From Microbacterium stercoris (GTDB lineage Bacteria > Actinomycetota > Actinomycetes > Actinomycetales > Microbacteriaceae), in NCBI RefSeq assembly GCF_017592545.1, contig NZ_JAGFOA010000001.1, positions 248,001 to 312,000 on the forward strand: DNA of 64,000 bases, given 5' to 3'. Shown in pieces: positions 19,166 through 29,919 of the stretch. The notes under the pieces were generated by a model. The model worked only from the letters and a program-made list of their open reading frames with translations, did not search any database and had not been told where the DNA came from. The translations under genes and the position numbers were made by a program. Position 1 is the stretch's first letter. Each line of letters begins with the position of its first letter.

Positions 19166-22100
19166 TCAGCCGCGCAGCGCCTTCTGGATGCGCTGCACGG
19201 AGACCGGCTCGGCCGTGCCGAGGCGCTGCGCGAACAGGCCCACGCGCAGCTCCTCGAGGAGCCAGCGGGCGCTCACGAGGCGCTCGGGCGCGCCCTCGGG
19301 CAGCGGAACGGCTCCGCCGGCCTCGGTGAACGCGGCGGTGGCCTTCTCGAGCTCGGTCATCCACGCGCGGTCGCGGCCCGGGTTGTCGGGCAGCGCCTCG
19401 ACGCGCAGGCGCGCGCCCTCGAGGTAGCGCGGCAGATGCTGCAGGCGGGCAAGCCCCGTGTCCGAGACGAAGCCGGGCCGGATGAGTCCCGCGAGCTGCG
19501 AGCGGATGTCCGCGAGCGGCCCGAGGAGGGCCATGGAGTTCGCGCTCTTAATGCCGCGCTCGACCTCGCGCGCCGCGGTGAGGATGCGCGCCGCGAGCGA
19601 GACGGTCGCGAACACGTCGTCGACGGATCCGCGGGTCACCTCGGCCTTGAGGGCGTCGAAGGCCGCGCGCGAGCGGGGGAGTGTCCTCGCGCGCTCGATC
19701 GCGGCGTCCGCCACGGCGGCGCGGCAGTCCTCGATGAGCGCCTTGGCCGACGGATACGGCGACGCGGCGAGCGCGAGCTTCTCGTTGGAGGTGAGGTGCT
19801 CCTGCACGTACGACACGGGGGAGGGCACCGTCAGCAGGAGCAGGCGGCGCACACCCTTGCGCGTGTGTTGCAAAGCGGCCTCGGGGGTGGCCTCCACGCG
19901 GAGCGCGACCGAGGAGCCCTCATCGACGAGAGCCGGGTAGCCGCGCACGACGCCGCCCGCGACCTTCGTGTCGACGACCTCGGGCAGCTCGTCGACGTCC
20001 CAGTCCACCAGTCCGGTGCGCTCGAGTGACACGGGGGCGGTGCCCGCGACCACGGCCGGTGCGGCGCGGCGTGCCTCGCGGTCGAGCGAGCGCGCGACCG
20101 ACTGTCGGGCGCGGCCGGCGAGCCGATCCTGTAGGGCTCTGAGGTCGCGGTCGGAGCCGAGCGCGCGACCGCGCTCGTCGACCGCGCGGAACGACATCAT
20201 GAGGTGGCCGGGCACACGCTCGAGCTCGAAGGCATCGGCCGTGACGGGCTGGTTGGCCACGCGCTGGATGCGCTGGGCGAGAGCGGCTCGCAGCGTCTGC
20301 GGCGGGCGTCCGCCATGATCCTCGGGGCCCGCGCCCTCGAGCTCGGCCGCGAGCTTCTCGGCCCAGTCGGCGGCGGGCACGACATGGCGCCGGATGGCCT
20401 TGGGCAGCGCGCGGAGCAGGGCCGTGATGAGCTCGGCGCGCATCCCGGGCACCTGCCAGTCGAAGCCCGCCGGCTCGACCGAGGCGAGCAGCGCGAGCGG
20501 CACCACCACGGTGACGCCGTCGTCGTCGGCTCCCGGCTCGAAGCGGTAGGCGAGGTTCAGCGTCTGGTCGCCCTGCGTCCAGCGGCTCGGGAAGTCGCGC
20601 GCATCGGATGTCGCCGACCCCTCCACGAGGTCGGCTTCGCGCATGGTGAGCAGCTTGGGGGTGCGGGAGAGAGCGTCGCGCCACCACTTCTCGAACGAGC
20701 GCACATCGAACACCTCGGGCGGGATGCGCGCGTCGTAGAACGCGAACACGGCCTCGTCGCCGGCGAGGATGTCGCGCCGGCGCTCGCGCTCCTCGAGCTT
20801 CTCGAGGCGTCGGCGCAGCTCGTGGTTCTGACGCAGGAACGCGGTGAGGTTCTGCGGCAGGCGGCTCGGATCCCACTCACCCTCCACCAGCGCGTGGCGC
20901 ACGAACAGCTCGCGCGCGCTCGGGCGATCGACGCGAGCGAACTGGATGCGGCGGCGCGGGATGATCTCGACGCCGTACAGCGTGACCTTCTCGTACGCCA
21001 TCGCCGCGCCCTGGTCCTTCGACCAGTGGGGCTCTGTGACCTGGCGCTTGGCCAGATCGCCGGCGAGCTCCTCGGCCCACGCCGGGTCGATCTGCGCGGC
21101 GGTCCGCGCGAACAGGCGGGAGGTCTCGACGAGCTCGGCGGCCATCACGGCCTTCGGGCGGCGCTTGCGCAGCACCGATCCGGGGAACACGGAGAAGCGC
21201 ACGCCGCGGGCGCCGCGGTACTCGGCGCCGCGTGCAGCGCGCGGATCCTTCGCCTTCTCGCGCTCGTCGAGGATGCCGATCTGGGAGAGCAGCCCGGCGA
21301 GCAGCGCCCGGTGGATCGCGTCTGCTCTGGCGCCCGCCTCCCGCACACCCGCCCCGCCGCTCGACGAGCGAACGCCGGCCAGACTCCGGAGCTGGCGGTG
21401 CACGTCGAACCACTCGCGCACCCGCACGTAGTTCAGGAACTCCGCACGGCACAGGCGACGGAACGCGCTCGATCCGAGCTCCTTCTGCTTCTCCTGCAGG
21501 TGGTTCCAGAGGTTCAGCAGCGTGAGGAAGTCGGAGGTCGGATCGGCGAAGCGCGCGTGGGCCTGATCGGCCTGCTCCCGCTGCTCCTCCGGGCGCTCGC
21601 GCACATCCTGGATCGACATGCCCGAGACGATCGCGAGCACCTCCTCGGACGTGCCCGTCTTGTGCGCCTCGATGAGCATGCGGGCGAAGCGGGGGTCGAT
21701 GGGAAGGCGCGCGATCTCGCGGCCGGTGCGCGTGAGGCGGGGGGAGCCGTCGCGGATCAGCGCCACCGCGCCCAGCTCGACGAGCAGATCCAGCGCGGCC
21801 TTCACACCCCGCGAGTCGGGAGGCGTGAGGAACGGGAAGCGCTCGATGTCGCCGAAGTCGAGGGCCAGGGCCTGCAGGATCACCGCGGCGAGGGAGGTGC
21901 GCAGGATCTCCGGCTCGGTGAACTCGGGCCGCCGGGCGAAGTCGTCCTCGCCGTAGAGACGGATCGCGATGCCGTCGCTGGTGCGACCTGCGCGACCCGA
22001 GCGCTGCTGTGCGGACGCCTGCGAGATGGCCTCGATGGGCAGTCGCTGCACCTTGGCGCGGTTGCTGTAGCGCGAGATGCGGGCCGTGCCCGTGTCGATC

Positions 22101-23062
22101 ACGTACTTGATGCCGGGCACCGTCAGCGACGTCTCGGCGACGTTCGTCGCGAGGATGACGCGGCGCTTGAGCCCCGCGACGGTCGAGCGCTCGAAGACCC
22201 GGTGCTGCTCGGCCGCGCTCAGGCGGCCGTACAGCGGCAGCACCTCGGTGGGGGCGCGCTGGTCGCGGTATGCGCCCCGGACGGCATCGGCCGCATCGCG
22301 GATCTCCGCCTCCCCGGGCAGGAACACCAGCACGTCACCGGGCGCCTCGCGCTCCAGCTCGCGCAGGGCGAGCACGATGGATCCGACCTCGTCCTCGGCG
22401 TCGTACGCCGCCACGTCCGCATCCGCGTCGGGATCGACATCGGCCACCAGCGGCCGGTACCGGATCTCCACGGGGTACGTGCGGCCGGACACCTCGATGA
22501 TCGGCGCCGGGGTGCCGTCGGCGTCCGCGAAGTGCTTCGCGAAGGACTCCGGATCGATCGTGGCCGAGGTGATGATCACCTTCAGGTCGGGGCGCTGGGG
22601 GAGCAGCTGCTTCAGATAGCCCAGCAGGAAGTCGACGTTGAGCGACCGCTCGTGCGCCTCGTCGACGACGATCGTGTCGTAGCGCGACAGCTTGCGATCG
22701 CGGTGGATCTCGTTGAGCAGGATGCCGTCGGTCATCAGCGCGATGCGCGTCGCGTCGGACACCTTGTCGGTGAAGCGCACCTTGTAGCCCACGACGTCGC
22801 CGAGCGGCACCTCGAGCTCCTCCGCGATGCGCTCGGCGATCGTGCGCGCGGCGAGGCGGCGCGGCTGCGTATGCGCGATGCGCTCCCGCCCGAGCTCGAG
22901 CGCGATCTTGGGCAGCTGGGTCGTCTTGCCGGAGCCGGTGGCGCCGGCCACGATGACCACCTGGTGGTCGCGGATCGCGGCCGCGATCTCGTCGCGCGCG
23001 CCGCTGACGGGCAGCTCGGGCGGGTAGGAGATCCGCCAGGTGGGGGTGGGCGCGTCAGGCAT
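19166..23062 (-). CDS. hrpA: ATP-dependent RNA helicase HrpA (DEAH box)
   Basis: 1298 residues, the usual HrpA length. Motif I GATGSGKT (40-47), motif II DEAH (134-137), SATID and QRSGRAGR motifs are intact, followed by the HA2/OB domains and the long HrpA-specific C-terminal half. HrpA acts on mRNA and stalled or collided ribosomes in characterised bacteria. The start ATG lies eight bases after TAGACT. It is single-gene; its opposite strand carries a long open frame that I regard as a GC shadow. Confidence 0.95.
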   Translation of the reverse strand: MPDAPTPTWRISYPPELPVSGARDEIAAAIRDHQVVIVAGATGSGKTTQLPKIALELGRERIAHTQPRRLAARTIAERIAEELEVPLGDVVGYKVRFTDKVSDATRIALMTDGILLNEIHRDRKLSRYDTIVVDEAHERSLNVDFLLGYLKQLLPQRPDLKVIITSATIDPESFAKHFADADGTPAPIIEVSGRTYPVEIRYRPLVADVDPDADADVAAYDAEDEVGSIVLALRELEREAPGDVLVFLPGEAEIRDAADAVRGAYRDQRAPTEVLPLYGRLSAAEQHRVFERSTVAGLKRRVILATNVAETSLTVPGIKYVIDTGTARISRYSNRAKVQRLPIEAISQASAQQRSGRAGRTSDGIAIRLYGEDDFARRPEFTEPEILRTSLAAVILQALALDFGDIERFPFLTPPDSRGVKAALDLLVELGAVALIRDGSPRLTRTGREIARLPIDPRFARMLIEAHKTGTSEEVLAIVSGMSIQDVRERPEEQREQADQAHARFADPTSDFLTLLNLWNHLQEKQKELGSSAFRRLCRAEFLNYVRVREWFDVHRQLRSLAGVRSSSGGAGVREAGARADAIHRALLAGLLSQIGILDEREKAKDPRAARGAEYRGARGVRFSVFPGSVLRKRRPKAVMAAELVETSRLFARTAAQIDPAWAEELAGDLAKRQVTEPHWSKDQGAAMAYEKVTLYGVEIIPRRRIQFARVDRPSARELFVRHALVEGEWDPSRLPQNLTAFLRQNHELRRRLEKLEERERRRDILAGDEAVFAFYDARIPPEVFDVRSFEKWWRDALSRTPKLLTMREADLVEGSATSDARDFPSRWTQGDQTLNLAYRFEPGADDDGVTVVVPLALLASVEPAGFDWQVPGMRAELITALLRALPKAIRRHVVPAADWAEKLAAELEGAGPEDHGGRPPQTLRAALAQRIQRVANQPVTADAFELERVPGHLMMSFRAVDERGRALGSDRDLRALQDRLAGRARQSVARSLDREARRAAPAVVAGTAPVSLERTGLVDWDVDELPEVVDTKVAGGVVRGYPALVDEGSSVALRVEATPEAALQHTRKGVRRLLLLTVPSPVSYVQEHLTSNEKLALAASPYPSAKALIEDCRAAVADAAIERARTLPRSRAAFDALKAEVTRGSVDDVFATVSLAARILTAAREVERGIKSANSMALLGPLADIRSQLAGLIRPGFVSDTGLARLQHLPRYLEGARLRVEALPDNPGRDRAWMTELEKATAAFTEAGGAVPLPEGAPERLVSARWLLEELRVGLFAQRLGTAEPVSVQRIQKALRG

Positions 23063-23077
23063 AGCCCTTCAGTCTAG

Positions 23078-23986
<909 letters not shown>

Positions 23987-24000
23987 CGGGCACCTGACCC

Positions 24001-24047
24001 GCACACCACAGCGCCCCGGCCGCCACGGACGGGGCGCTGTGGTGTGC
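24001..24047. terminator. bidirectional terminator between converging genes
   Basis: A perfect 17-bp inverted repeat (24001-24017 with 24031-24047) lies between the aldo/keto reductase stop and the stop of the minus-strand reductase gene. Confidence 0.8.
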
Positions 24048-24052
24048 CGGGG

Positions 24053-25006
24053 TCAGTCCGCCCGCGGAAGCAGCACGGTCTTGCCCGGCGCCGCCGGCCG
24101 GTCGTCGCGGTCATACGCGGCGCGCCCCGCAGCCAGCGGCATCCGGCGCGCGATGGCGATGTGCAAGCGTCCCTCGGCGAGCACCCCGGCGAGGTCCGCG
24201 AGCGCCTGCGCTTCGGCATGCACGATGAAGAACCGGGCGTCGACGCGGTACGCGTCAGCGAGCTCGGCCGACGGTGGCTCTTGCAGGGTGATCACCCGAC
24301 CGCCCTCGCGCACCGCGCGGTACATCCACTCGGGAGTCCCGGCGCCCACGGTGTCGATCGAGGCGTCGAAAGCCGCCGAGGCGAGCGCCTCCGGCTCGTC
24401 GCCGATGAGTGCCGCCGCGGCCCCCAGATCGAAGGCGCGCGCGGCGGACTGCTCCCTGCGCACGGTCGCCGTGACCTCGATGCCTCGCTGGGCGGCGAGC
24501 TGGATGATGAGCATCCCGACCGCACCGCTGCCTCCGCGCACGAGCAGTCGCCCGCCCGGTGGGACGTCCAGGTGCGCGCTCAGTGCCTCCCACGCCGTCA
24601 GGCCCGGCAGCACAGCCGCGGCCGCCACCTCGTCTGCGACGCCCGCGGGCAGCACGGCGAGCGAGGACACGGGCACCACCGTGTACTCCGCTGCGGCCCC
24701 GTCGCGGTCGAAGGGCACGAGCCCGTAGACGCGATCACCCACGGCCAGGCCGCGCACGTCGTCGCCGATCGCCGCGACGGTGCCGGCGAACTCGTGCGAC
24801 GGGATGATCGGGGTGCGATCCTGGCCGTTCGACTCCCAGGTCTCGGGCCATGTCAGCTCGTCGAGGGTCACCGCCGCCGCGGTGACGCGCACGAGCACCT
24901 CGTCGGGGCCGCGCAGCGCCGGCACGGGTGCCGTCTCGAGCACCAGCTGCTCGGCGCCGCCGCGTGCGTGCGCGCGCAGCGCCGTCATCTCGGTCGCGGC
25001 GGTCAT
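24053..25006 (-). CDS. MDR-family NADP-dependent oxidoreductase
   Basis: 317 residues. PIIPSHEFAGTVAAIGDDV and the NADPH motif GGSGAVGMLIIQLAAQRG place it in the zinc-free quinone-reductase group of MDR enzymes. It likely reduces quinones or enones. ATG 25006 overlaps the stop of the HD-domain gene by 4 bp (ATGA), so the two are translated as a pair. Confidence 0.85.
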   Translation of the reverse strand: MTAATEMTALRAHARGGAEQLVLETAPVPALRGPDEVLVRVTAAAVTLDELTWPETWESNGQDRTPIIPSHEFAGTVAAIGDDVRGLAVGDRVYGLVPFDRDGAAAEYTVVPVSSLAVLPAGVADEVAAAAVLPGLTAWEALSAHLDVPPGGRLLVRGGSGAVGMLIIQLAAQRGIEVTATVRREQSAARAFDLGAAAALIGDEPEALASAAFDASIDTVGAGTPEWMYRAVREGGRVITLQEPPSAELADAYRVDARFFIVHAEAQALADLAGVLAEGRLHIAIARRMPLAAGRAAYDRDDRPAAPGKTVLLPRAD

Positions 25007-25641
25007 CGCGTCCACCCCGAGTGCAGCACGCGCTCGATCAGATCGGGCTGTGGGACATCCGGTGAGAAACGCGACAGCACGTCGGCGTTGATCGTTCCGT
25101 ACGCGGTCTCCGGGCGGTGGCGGATGCCCTCGTGCAGCGCGTGCAGGAATCCGGTCTCGAACTCCTCGCGCGGATGCGCGGCGAGGATCTCGGCTCGCGC
25201 CGCGGCCGGGACATCCTGCAGACCGAGGCCGACGACATCCGTCACGATCCCGGCGTGAGTGAGCGCGATCTCGGGAGCCAGCCGGTCCGGGATGCCCGGG
25301 GTGGTGTGGAGGGCGATCGCCATCCAGACGGTCTCGATCTCGGCGTCGGAGGCGCCGTGCTCGCGCAGGAAGGCACGGGCATGGTCAGCGCCGTCGAGCT
25401 CGAAGCGCTGGGGCGTCGCGCCGGCCGGCTGCGAGAGACCGATGTCGTGGAAGAGCGATGCGATATAGAGCAGCTCGTGGTCGACCGGGGTGCCGAGCCG
25501 CCGCGCGTGGAGCGCGGCGAACAGAAAAGTGCGGCGGGAATGGTGGAAGAGCAGCGGGCTGACGGCCTCGGAGACCTTCCGCGCGGCGGCGTTCGCAATC
25601 GCGGAGTCCGGGATCGCGACGCCTGCGATGATCTCAGTCAT
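25003..25641 (-). CDS. HD-domain protein, cyanamide hydratase-like
   Basis: 212 residues. PLLFHHSRRTFLFAALHA and LYIASLFHDIGL supply the H...HD metal ligands. RFELDGADHARAFLREHGAS and AIALHTTPGIPDRL follow the DDI2/cyanamide-hydratase-like pattern rather than a nucleotide phosphohydrolase. It is followed by the MDR reductase and diverges from a DJ-1/AraC regulator that may control the pair. GAAG precedes ATG 25641. Confidence 0.8.
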   Translation of the reverse strand: MTEIIAGVAIPDSAIANAAARKVSEAVSPLLFHHSRRTFLFAALHARRLGTPVDHELLYIASLFHDIGLSQPAGATPQRFELDGADHARAFLREHGASDAEIETVWMAIALHTTPGIPDRLAPEIALTHAGIVTDVVGLGLQDVPAAARAEILAAHPREEFETGFLHALHEGIRHRPETAYGTINADVLSRFSPDVPQPDLIERVLHSGWTR

Positions 25642-25735
25642 GGGTGCTTCGCTTTCTGGGCGGTGGATGGGGGACGGATCGTCCTGCTTCCACACTCCAC
25701 CCCCGCCGCGGACCGGCGCCGCCCGACGGCGGCCG

Positions 25736-25751
25736 GGAATCACATGATTCC
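25736..25751. promoter_or_regulatory. palindrome overlapping the regulator start codon
   Basis: GGAATC and GATTCC flank ACAT, with the ATG of the GlxA-type regulator inside. It may be an autoregulatory operator, but there is no second copy to support it. Confidence 0.25.
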
Positions 25752-26736
25752 GGACATCGCCCGCGCCCCGCATCGAGTGGCGATCCTGGTGTTCGACGGC
25801 GTGAAGCTGCTCGACGTCGCCGGCCCCGCCGACGCGTTCTCGGAGGCCAATCGGCTTGGTGCCGCCTACCAGGTGGAGCTCGTCTCGCCGGATGGCGCCG
25901 ACGTCGTCACCTCGTCCGGAATCGCGCTCTCCGTGCGCCGGGCGGCGTCCGAGGTGACGGACGCGCAGACGGTGCTCATCGCCGGCGGCGACGTGTACCC
26001 GCGCACCGAGGTGCCCGCGTCGCTGTCAGCAGCCGCGGCCTCGCTCGCCGGGCGGGCGTCCCGCGTGGCCTCCATCTGCACCGGGGCGTTCGTTCTCGCG
26101 GCCGCGGGTGCGCTCGACGGCAAGCGCGCCACGACGCACTGGCGCGTCGCCTCGACACTCGCGTCGCGGCACCCGGCGGTGACCGTCGAGCCCGACGCGA
26201 TCTGGATCCGCGACGGCAGCACGTATTCGTCGGCCGGGGTGACAGCCGGCATCGACCTGGCTCTCGCGCTGATCCAGGCCGATCATGGCGCCGAGCTGAC
26301 CCGCGACGTCGCGCGGCTGCTGGTTGTCTATCTCCAACGCGCCGGAGGGCAGTCGCAGTTCTCCGTGCCACTCGCCGGCGATCCGCCGAGGACCCCCGCG
26401 CTGCGGCGTGTGGTCGAGATGATCACGGCCGATCCGACCGCCGACTTCTCGGCGTCGGCTCTGTCGACGCGACTCAATGTGAGCGCTCGTCACCTCAGCC
26501 GCCTGTTTCACGAGGAGCTCGCGACGACCCCGGCCCGCTATGTCGAGTCGGTGCGATTCGACATCGCCCGGGCGCTGCTGGCGCAGGGCCACACGGCGAC
26601 CGAAGCGGCCGACCTGGCCGGCTTCCCGAGCTACGAGTCGCTGCGCCGCGTCTTCACGCGGGAACTGCGGATCTCCCCGGCCGCGTACCAGCGGCGGTTC
26701 CGCAGCGCGCTCCGCGAGGGCGAGTCCTCGCCGTGA
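25744..26736 (+). CDS. GlxA-type transcriptional regulator (DJ-1/PfpI-like plus AraC)
   Basis: 330 residues. The N-terminal amidotransferase-like domain (about 10-185) contains ASICTGAFVLAAAG with the nucleophile-elbow cysteine. The C-terminal AraC/XylS domain (about 225-325) has two helix-turn-helix motifs, ending FPSYESLRRVFTRELRISPAAYQRRF. Members sense small metabolites by an unresolved mechanism. It diverges from the HD/MDR reductase pair, its likely target. Confidence 0.88.
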   Translation: MIPDIARAPHRVAILVFDGVKLLDVAGPADAFSEANRLGAAYQVELVSPDGADVVTSSGIALSVRRAASEVTDAQTVLIAGGDVYPRTEVPASLSAAAASLAGRASRVASICTGAFVLAAAGALDGKRATTHWRVASTLASRHPAVTVEPDAIWIRDGSTYSSAGVTAGIDLALALIQADHGAELTRDVARLLVVYLQRAGGQSQFSVPLAGDPPRTPALRRVVEMITADPTADFSASALSTRLNVSARHLSRLFHEELATTPARYVESVRFDIARALLAQGHTATEAADLAGFPSYESLRRVFTRELRISPAAYQRRFRSALREGESSP

Positions 26737-26777
26737 TCAGGATGAGCGGCACCTGCACGCGCCCATAAGCTGACCCG

Positions 26778-28310
26778 GTGAGGATCGCCCTGAGTCGCGT
26801 CTTGAGCTCGCCGCGCACCGAGTGGATCGCGCCCCTCGCGCTGACCTTCGTCGCGGCGCTGGTGCGCTTCATCGGCCTCGGGCACCCGCAGGAGCTGGTC
26901 TTCGACGAGACCTACTACGTCAAGGACGCCTGGACGCTGCTCCACCTCGGCTACGAGGCGACCTGGCCCGAGAACGCCAACGCGCAGTTCGCCGCCGGGA
27001 ACACGGGGGTCTTCGCGACCGACGCGGCCTACGTTGTGCATCCGCCGCTCGGCAAGTGGCTGATCGCGTTGGGGCTCGCGCTCTTCGGCGCCGAGAACGC
27101 GTTCGGATGGCGATTCTCGGCCGCGTTGTTCGGCACGCTTCTCGTGCCGCTTGTGTACCTGATCACGCGCCGGCTGTCCGGATCGATCGGGGTCGCGCTG
27201 ATCGCGGGAGGACTGCTCGCGATCGACGGGCTCGCCGTCGCGCTCAGCAGGGTGAGCCTGCTCGACGGCTTCCTCACGTTCTTCATCGTGCTGGCCTTCT
27301 GGTTCCTGCTGATCGATCGCGACCGCACCGGTCGGCTGATCGCCGAGAGCGAGCGCTCCGCGGGCGCCGTCGTCTGGAACCGGCCGTGGATCCTTGCCGC
27401 CGGCGCGTCCCTCGGTGCCGCCTGCGCAATCAAGTGGTCGGGCCTGTACGTGCTCGCCGGGGTCGGCGTCTACCTCGTCGTCTGGGACGCGCTCCAGCGG
27501 CGCAGGTCGGGCTCGCGCGAGTGGTACGCCGCCGCACTGCTGAAGCAGGCGCCGGTGACGTTCCTGCAGCTCGTGCCGATCGTGTTCGTCGTGTATCTCG
27601 TGTCCTGGACGGGCTGGCTGGTGACCAGCGGCGGCTACGACCGAGGATCGGATCCGAACCCCCTCCTCGCGCTGTGGAACTACCACCGCTCGATGTACCA
27701 GTTCCACGTCGGGCTGGGGACGAGCCACCCGTATGCGAGCCCCGCGTGGCAGTGGCCGTTCCTCACGCGGCCCACCGCGATGTGGCTGAACCGGCCCGAG
27801 GCGGGCACGGCGACCTGCGGCTGGGCAGGCGACTGCATCGCCGTGATCGGAAGCCACGCGAACCCGATCGCCTGGTACGGCGCCTGGGCCGCGGTGATTC
27901 TCGCGATCGTGCTGCTGATCCGGCGCCGGGCGGGGCGACTGACGTTCCCGTTCGCTCTCGCGCTCCTGGGTCTCGCGCTGACCTGGGGGCCCTGGCTGCT
28001 CTACCCGGAGCGCACGATCTTCCAGTTCTACACGGTGACGATGCTGCCCTTCCTGCTCATCCTGCTCGCCCTGGCGCTCGGCTGGCTGGCGCGCGAGCGT
28101 GAGCCGCTGGTGCTCGAGGGCGCCACGGTCTCCGAGAGGGCGTACGTCACCCGTCATGCGGCGACCGCGACCCGCGCGTGGCGCACATCTGTGGGCGTCT
28201 TCCTGCTGATCGCGGTGGTGGTGGGGCTGTTCTTCCTGCCGCTCGCCACCGGCCTGCTGCAGCCGTACGCGCTCTGGTACGCGCACATGTGGGTGCCCGG
28301 CTGGATCTGA
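26778..28310 (+). CDS. pmt: dolichyl-phosphate-mannose-protein mannosyltransferase (GT39)
   Basis: 510 residues, about ten to twelve membrane helices. The N-terminal external loop has VFDETYYVKDAW with the catalytic DE, and ALSRVSLLDGFLTFF is a PMT signature. It transfers mannose from polyprenyl-phosphate-mannose to Ser/Thr of exported proteins, coupled to Sec in actinobacteria. GTG 26778 follows TAAGCT by six bases. It lies beside rsmI, a common actinobacterial neighbourhood. Confidence 0.92.
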   Translation: MRIALSRVLSSPRTEWIAPLALTFVAALVRFIGLGHPQELVFDETYYVKDAWTLLHLGYEATWPENANAQFAAGNTGVFATDAAYVVHPPLGKWLIALGLALFGAENAFGWRFSAALFGTLLVPLVYLITRRLSGSIGVALIAGGLLAIDGLAVALSRVSLLDGFLTFFIVLAFWFLLIDRDRTGRLIAESERSAGAVVWNRPWILAAGASLGAACAIKWSGLYVLAGVGVYLVVWDALQRRRSGSREWYAAALLKQAPVTFLQLVPIVFVVYLVSWTGWLVTSGGYDRGSDPNPLLALWNYHRSMYQFHVGLGTSHPYASPAWQWPFLTRPTAMWLNRPEAGTATCGWAGDCIAVIGSHANPIAWYGAWAAVILAIVLLIRRRAGRLTFPFALALLGLALTWGPWLLYPERTIFQFYTVTMLPFLLILLALALGWLAREREPLVLEGATVSERAYVTRHAATATRAWRTSVGVFLLIAVVVGLFFLPLATGLLQPYALWYAHMWVPGWI

Positions 28311-28340
28311 CGCGAGCCGCCCTCTCGATACGCTGAAGCC

Positions 28341-29159
28341 GTGATCATCCTCGCGGCGACGCCCATCGGCAATCTCGGAGACGCGTCCCGCCGGCTCATC
28401 GAGGTGCTCGAGTCGGCGACGGTCGTCGCGGCCGAGGACACCCGCACGACCCAGCGCTTGCTCGCCGCGCTCGGCATCGACAACCGCCCGCGTCTCATCG
28501 CGATGCACGACCACAACGAGCGCCAGAAGGCGGCCGAGCTCGTCGAGCTCGCCCGGGATCAGGATCTCGTGGTGCTGAGCGACGCCGGCATGCCGACCGT
28601 CAGCGATCCGGGATACGGCCTGGTCGCGGCGGCGGCCGAAGCGGGTGTGCAGGTCACGGCGATCCCCGGGCCGAGCGCCGTGCTGACGGCGCTCGCGGTC
28701 TCGGGCCTGCCGACCGACCGCTTCACCTTCGAGGGCTTCGTCGCCCGCAAGCCCGGAGACCGCCGCCGGGCGTTCGCCGCGCTCGCCGCGGAGCCGCGCA
28801 CGATGGTGTTCTTCGAGGCGCCCACCCGCGTGGCGCAGACCCTCGCCGACATGGCGGGGGCCTTCGGCGCGGATCGCCGCGCCGCGGTCGCGCGCGAGCT
28901 CACGAAGCTGTACGAGGAGGTCGCGCGCGGCACCCTCGCGGAGCTCACCGCGTGGGCCGAGGAGGGTGTGCGCGGCGAGCTGGTCATCGTCGTGGCGGGC
29001 GCCGTCGCGCGCGAGGTGTCGGCTGACGACGCGCTCGCGCAGGTGCAGGCGCTCGTCGCCTCGGGCGTGCGCCTGAAGGATGCGGCCGCAGAGGTCGCGG
29101 CGCACTCGGGACTGTCCTCGCGCGACCTGTACCAGGCGGCCCTCGCCGCGAGGTCGTGA
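28341..29159 (+). CDS. rsmI: 16S rRNA (cytidine1402-2'-O)-methyltransferase
   Basis: 272 residues. The N-terminal LAATPIGNLGDASRR, VAAEDTRTTQRLL, VLSDAGMPTVSDPGY and FEGFVARKPGDRR are the conserved SAM-binding segments of RsmI. It methylates the ribose of C1402 in the decoding centre. GTG 28341 follows TACGCT by six bases. Independent promoter despite closeness to pmt. Confidence 0.95.
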   Translation: MIILAATPIGNLGDASRRLIEVLESATVVAAEDTRTTQRLLAALGIDNRPRLIAMHDHNERQKAAELVELARDQDLVVLSDAGMPTVSDPGYGLVAAAAEAGVQVTAIPGPSAVLTALAVSGLPTDRFTFEGFVARKPGDRRRAFAALAAEPRTMVFFEAPTRVAQTLADMAGAFGADRRAAVARELTKLYEEVARGTLAELTAWAEEGVRGELVIVVAGAVAREVSADDALAQVQALVASGVRLKDAAAEVAAHSGLSSRDLYQAALAARS

Positions 29160-29194
29160 CGCGCAGGGGCTGACGCCGTCGCGCCCGCGGCGGG

Positions 29195-29896
29195 TCAGGC
29201 GGGGGAGGCCTCGGCGATCTCGCTCCACACGCCCAGCAGGTGCGCGCGCGAGAGGCGCTCGGCGTCATCCGGCTCGCCCGCGGCGATCGCGAGCGCGACC
29301 GAGAGGTGCTCGTCGAGGGTTCCGGGGGCGGGCACCCGCGGGTGAAGCCCCAGTCGGGTGCGGCCGCGCAGCTCCTCGCTCACGGGCCCCTCCAGGGCGG
29401 CGAGCTGAGGGTTGCCGGATGCCCGCAGCAGCGCGCGGTGGAAGTCGACGTCGGCCTCCATGAACTCGTCGGAGTCGGCACGACCCGTGAGCCCCAGATC
29501 GCGCAGGCGCTCGGCCAGCGCGCGCAGCTCGTCGCGCTGCGCAGGCGTCGCGCGCGTCGCGGCGAGACGGGCGGCCGTGGGCTCGACGGCCACACGCAGC
29601 TCCATCAGCGCCTCGAGCTGCTGCCGTCGGCCGGGGCCCGCGAGATTCCAGCGGATCACCGCCGGCGCGAGCGCATCCCACTGCTCTCGCGGCTGCACGG
29701 TGATGCCCACGCGGCGCCGCGAGGTGAGGATCCCCAGGCTCTCGAGCACCCGCACGGCCTCCCGCACGACGGTGCGCGAGGCGCCGTGCTCGGCTTCGAG
29801 CTGGGCGAGGGTGAGGACGTCGCCGGGTGCGAGCGCCCCTGCCGCGGCGCGGCGCCCGATGGCGTCGAGCACGTCGCCGTGCATCCCCTGAACCAT
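29195..29896 (-). CDS. GntR/FadR-family repressor of the gluconate genes
   Basis: 233 residues. The winged-helix domain (about 5-70) contains ASRTVVREAVRVLESLGIL, and the FCD ligand-binding domain has DFHRALLRASGN and DEHLSVALAI with metal/ligand-binding residues. It diverges from gntP/gntK and most likely represses them until gluconate or a derivative binds. Strong site GAAGGAGAG precedes ATG 29896. Confidence 0.88.
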   Translation of the reverse strand: MVQGMHGDVLDAIGRRAAAGALAPGDVLTLAQLEAEHGASRTVVREAVRVLESLGILTSRRRVGITVQPREQWDALAPAVIRWNLAGPGRRQQLEALMELRVAVEPTAARLAATRATPAQRDELRALAERLRDLGLTGRADSDEFMEADVDFHRALLRASGNPQLAALEGPVSEELRGRTRLGLHPRVPAPGTLDEHLSVALAIAAGEPDDAERLSRAHLLGVWSEIAEASPA

Positions 29897-29919
29897 GCGA
29901 CTCTCCTTCGGGCCCGAAT

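Noticed and set aside
20204..23077. 957-codon open frame antisense to hrpA
   Set aside because: Its product is Arg/Gly/Leu/Val-rich without motifs, it mirrors hrpA exactly, and such shadows are expected at this GC content.
26631..29228. 865-codon minus-strand open frame across pmt and rsmI
   Set aside because: Covers two well-supported plus-strand genes and contains no recognisable domain.
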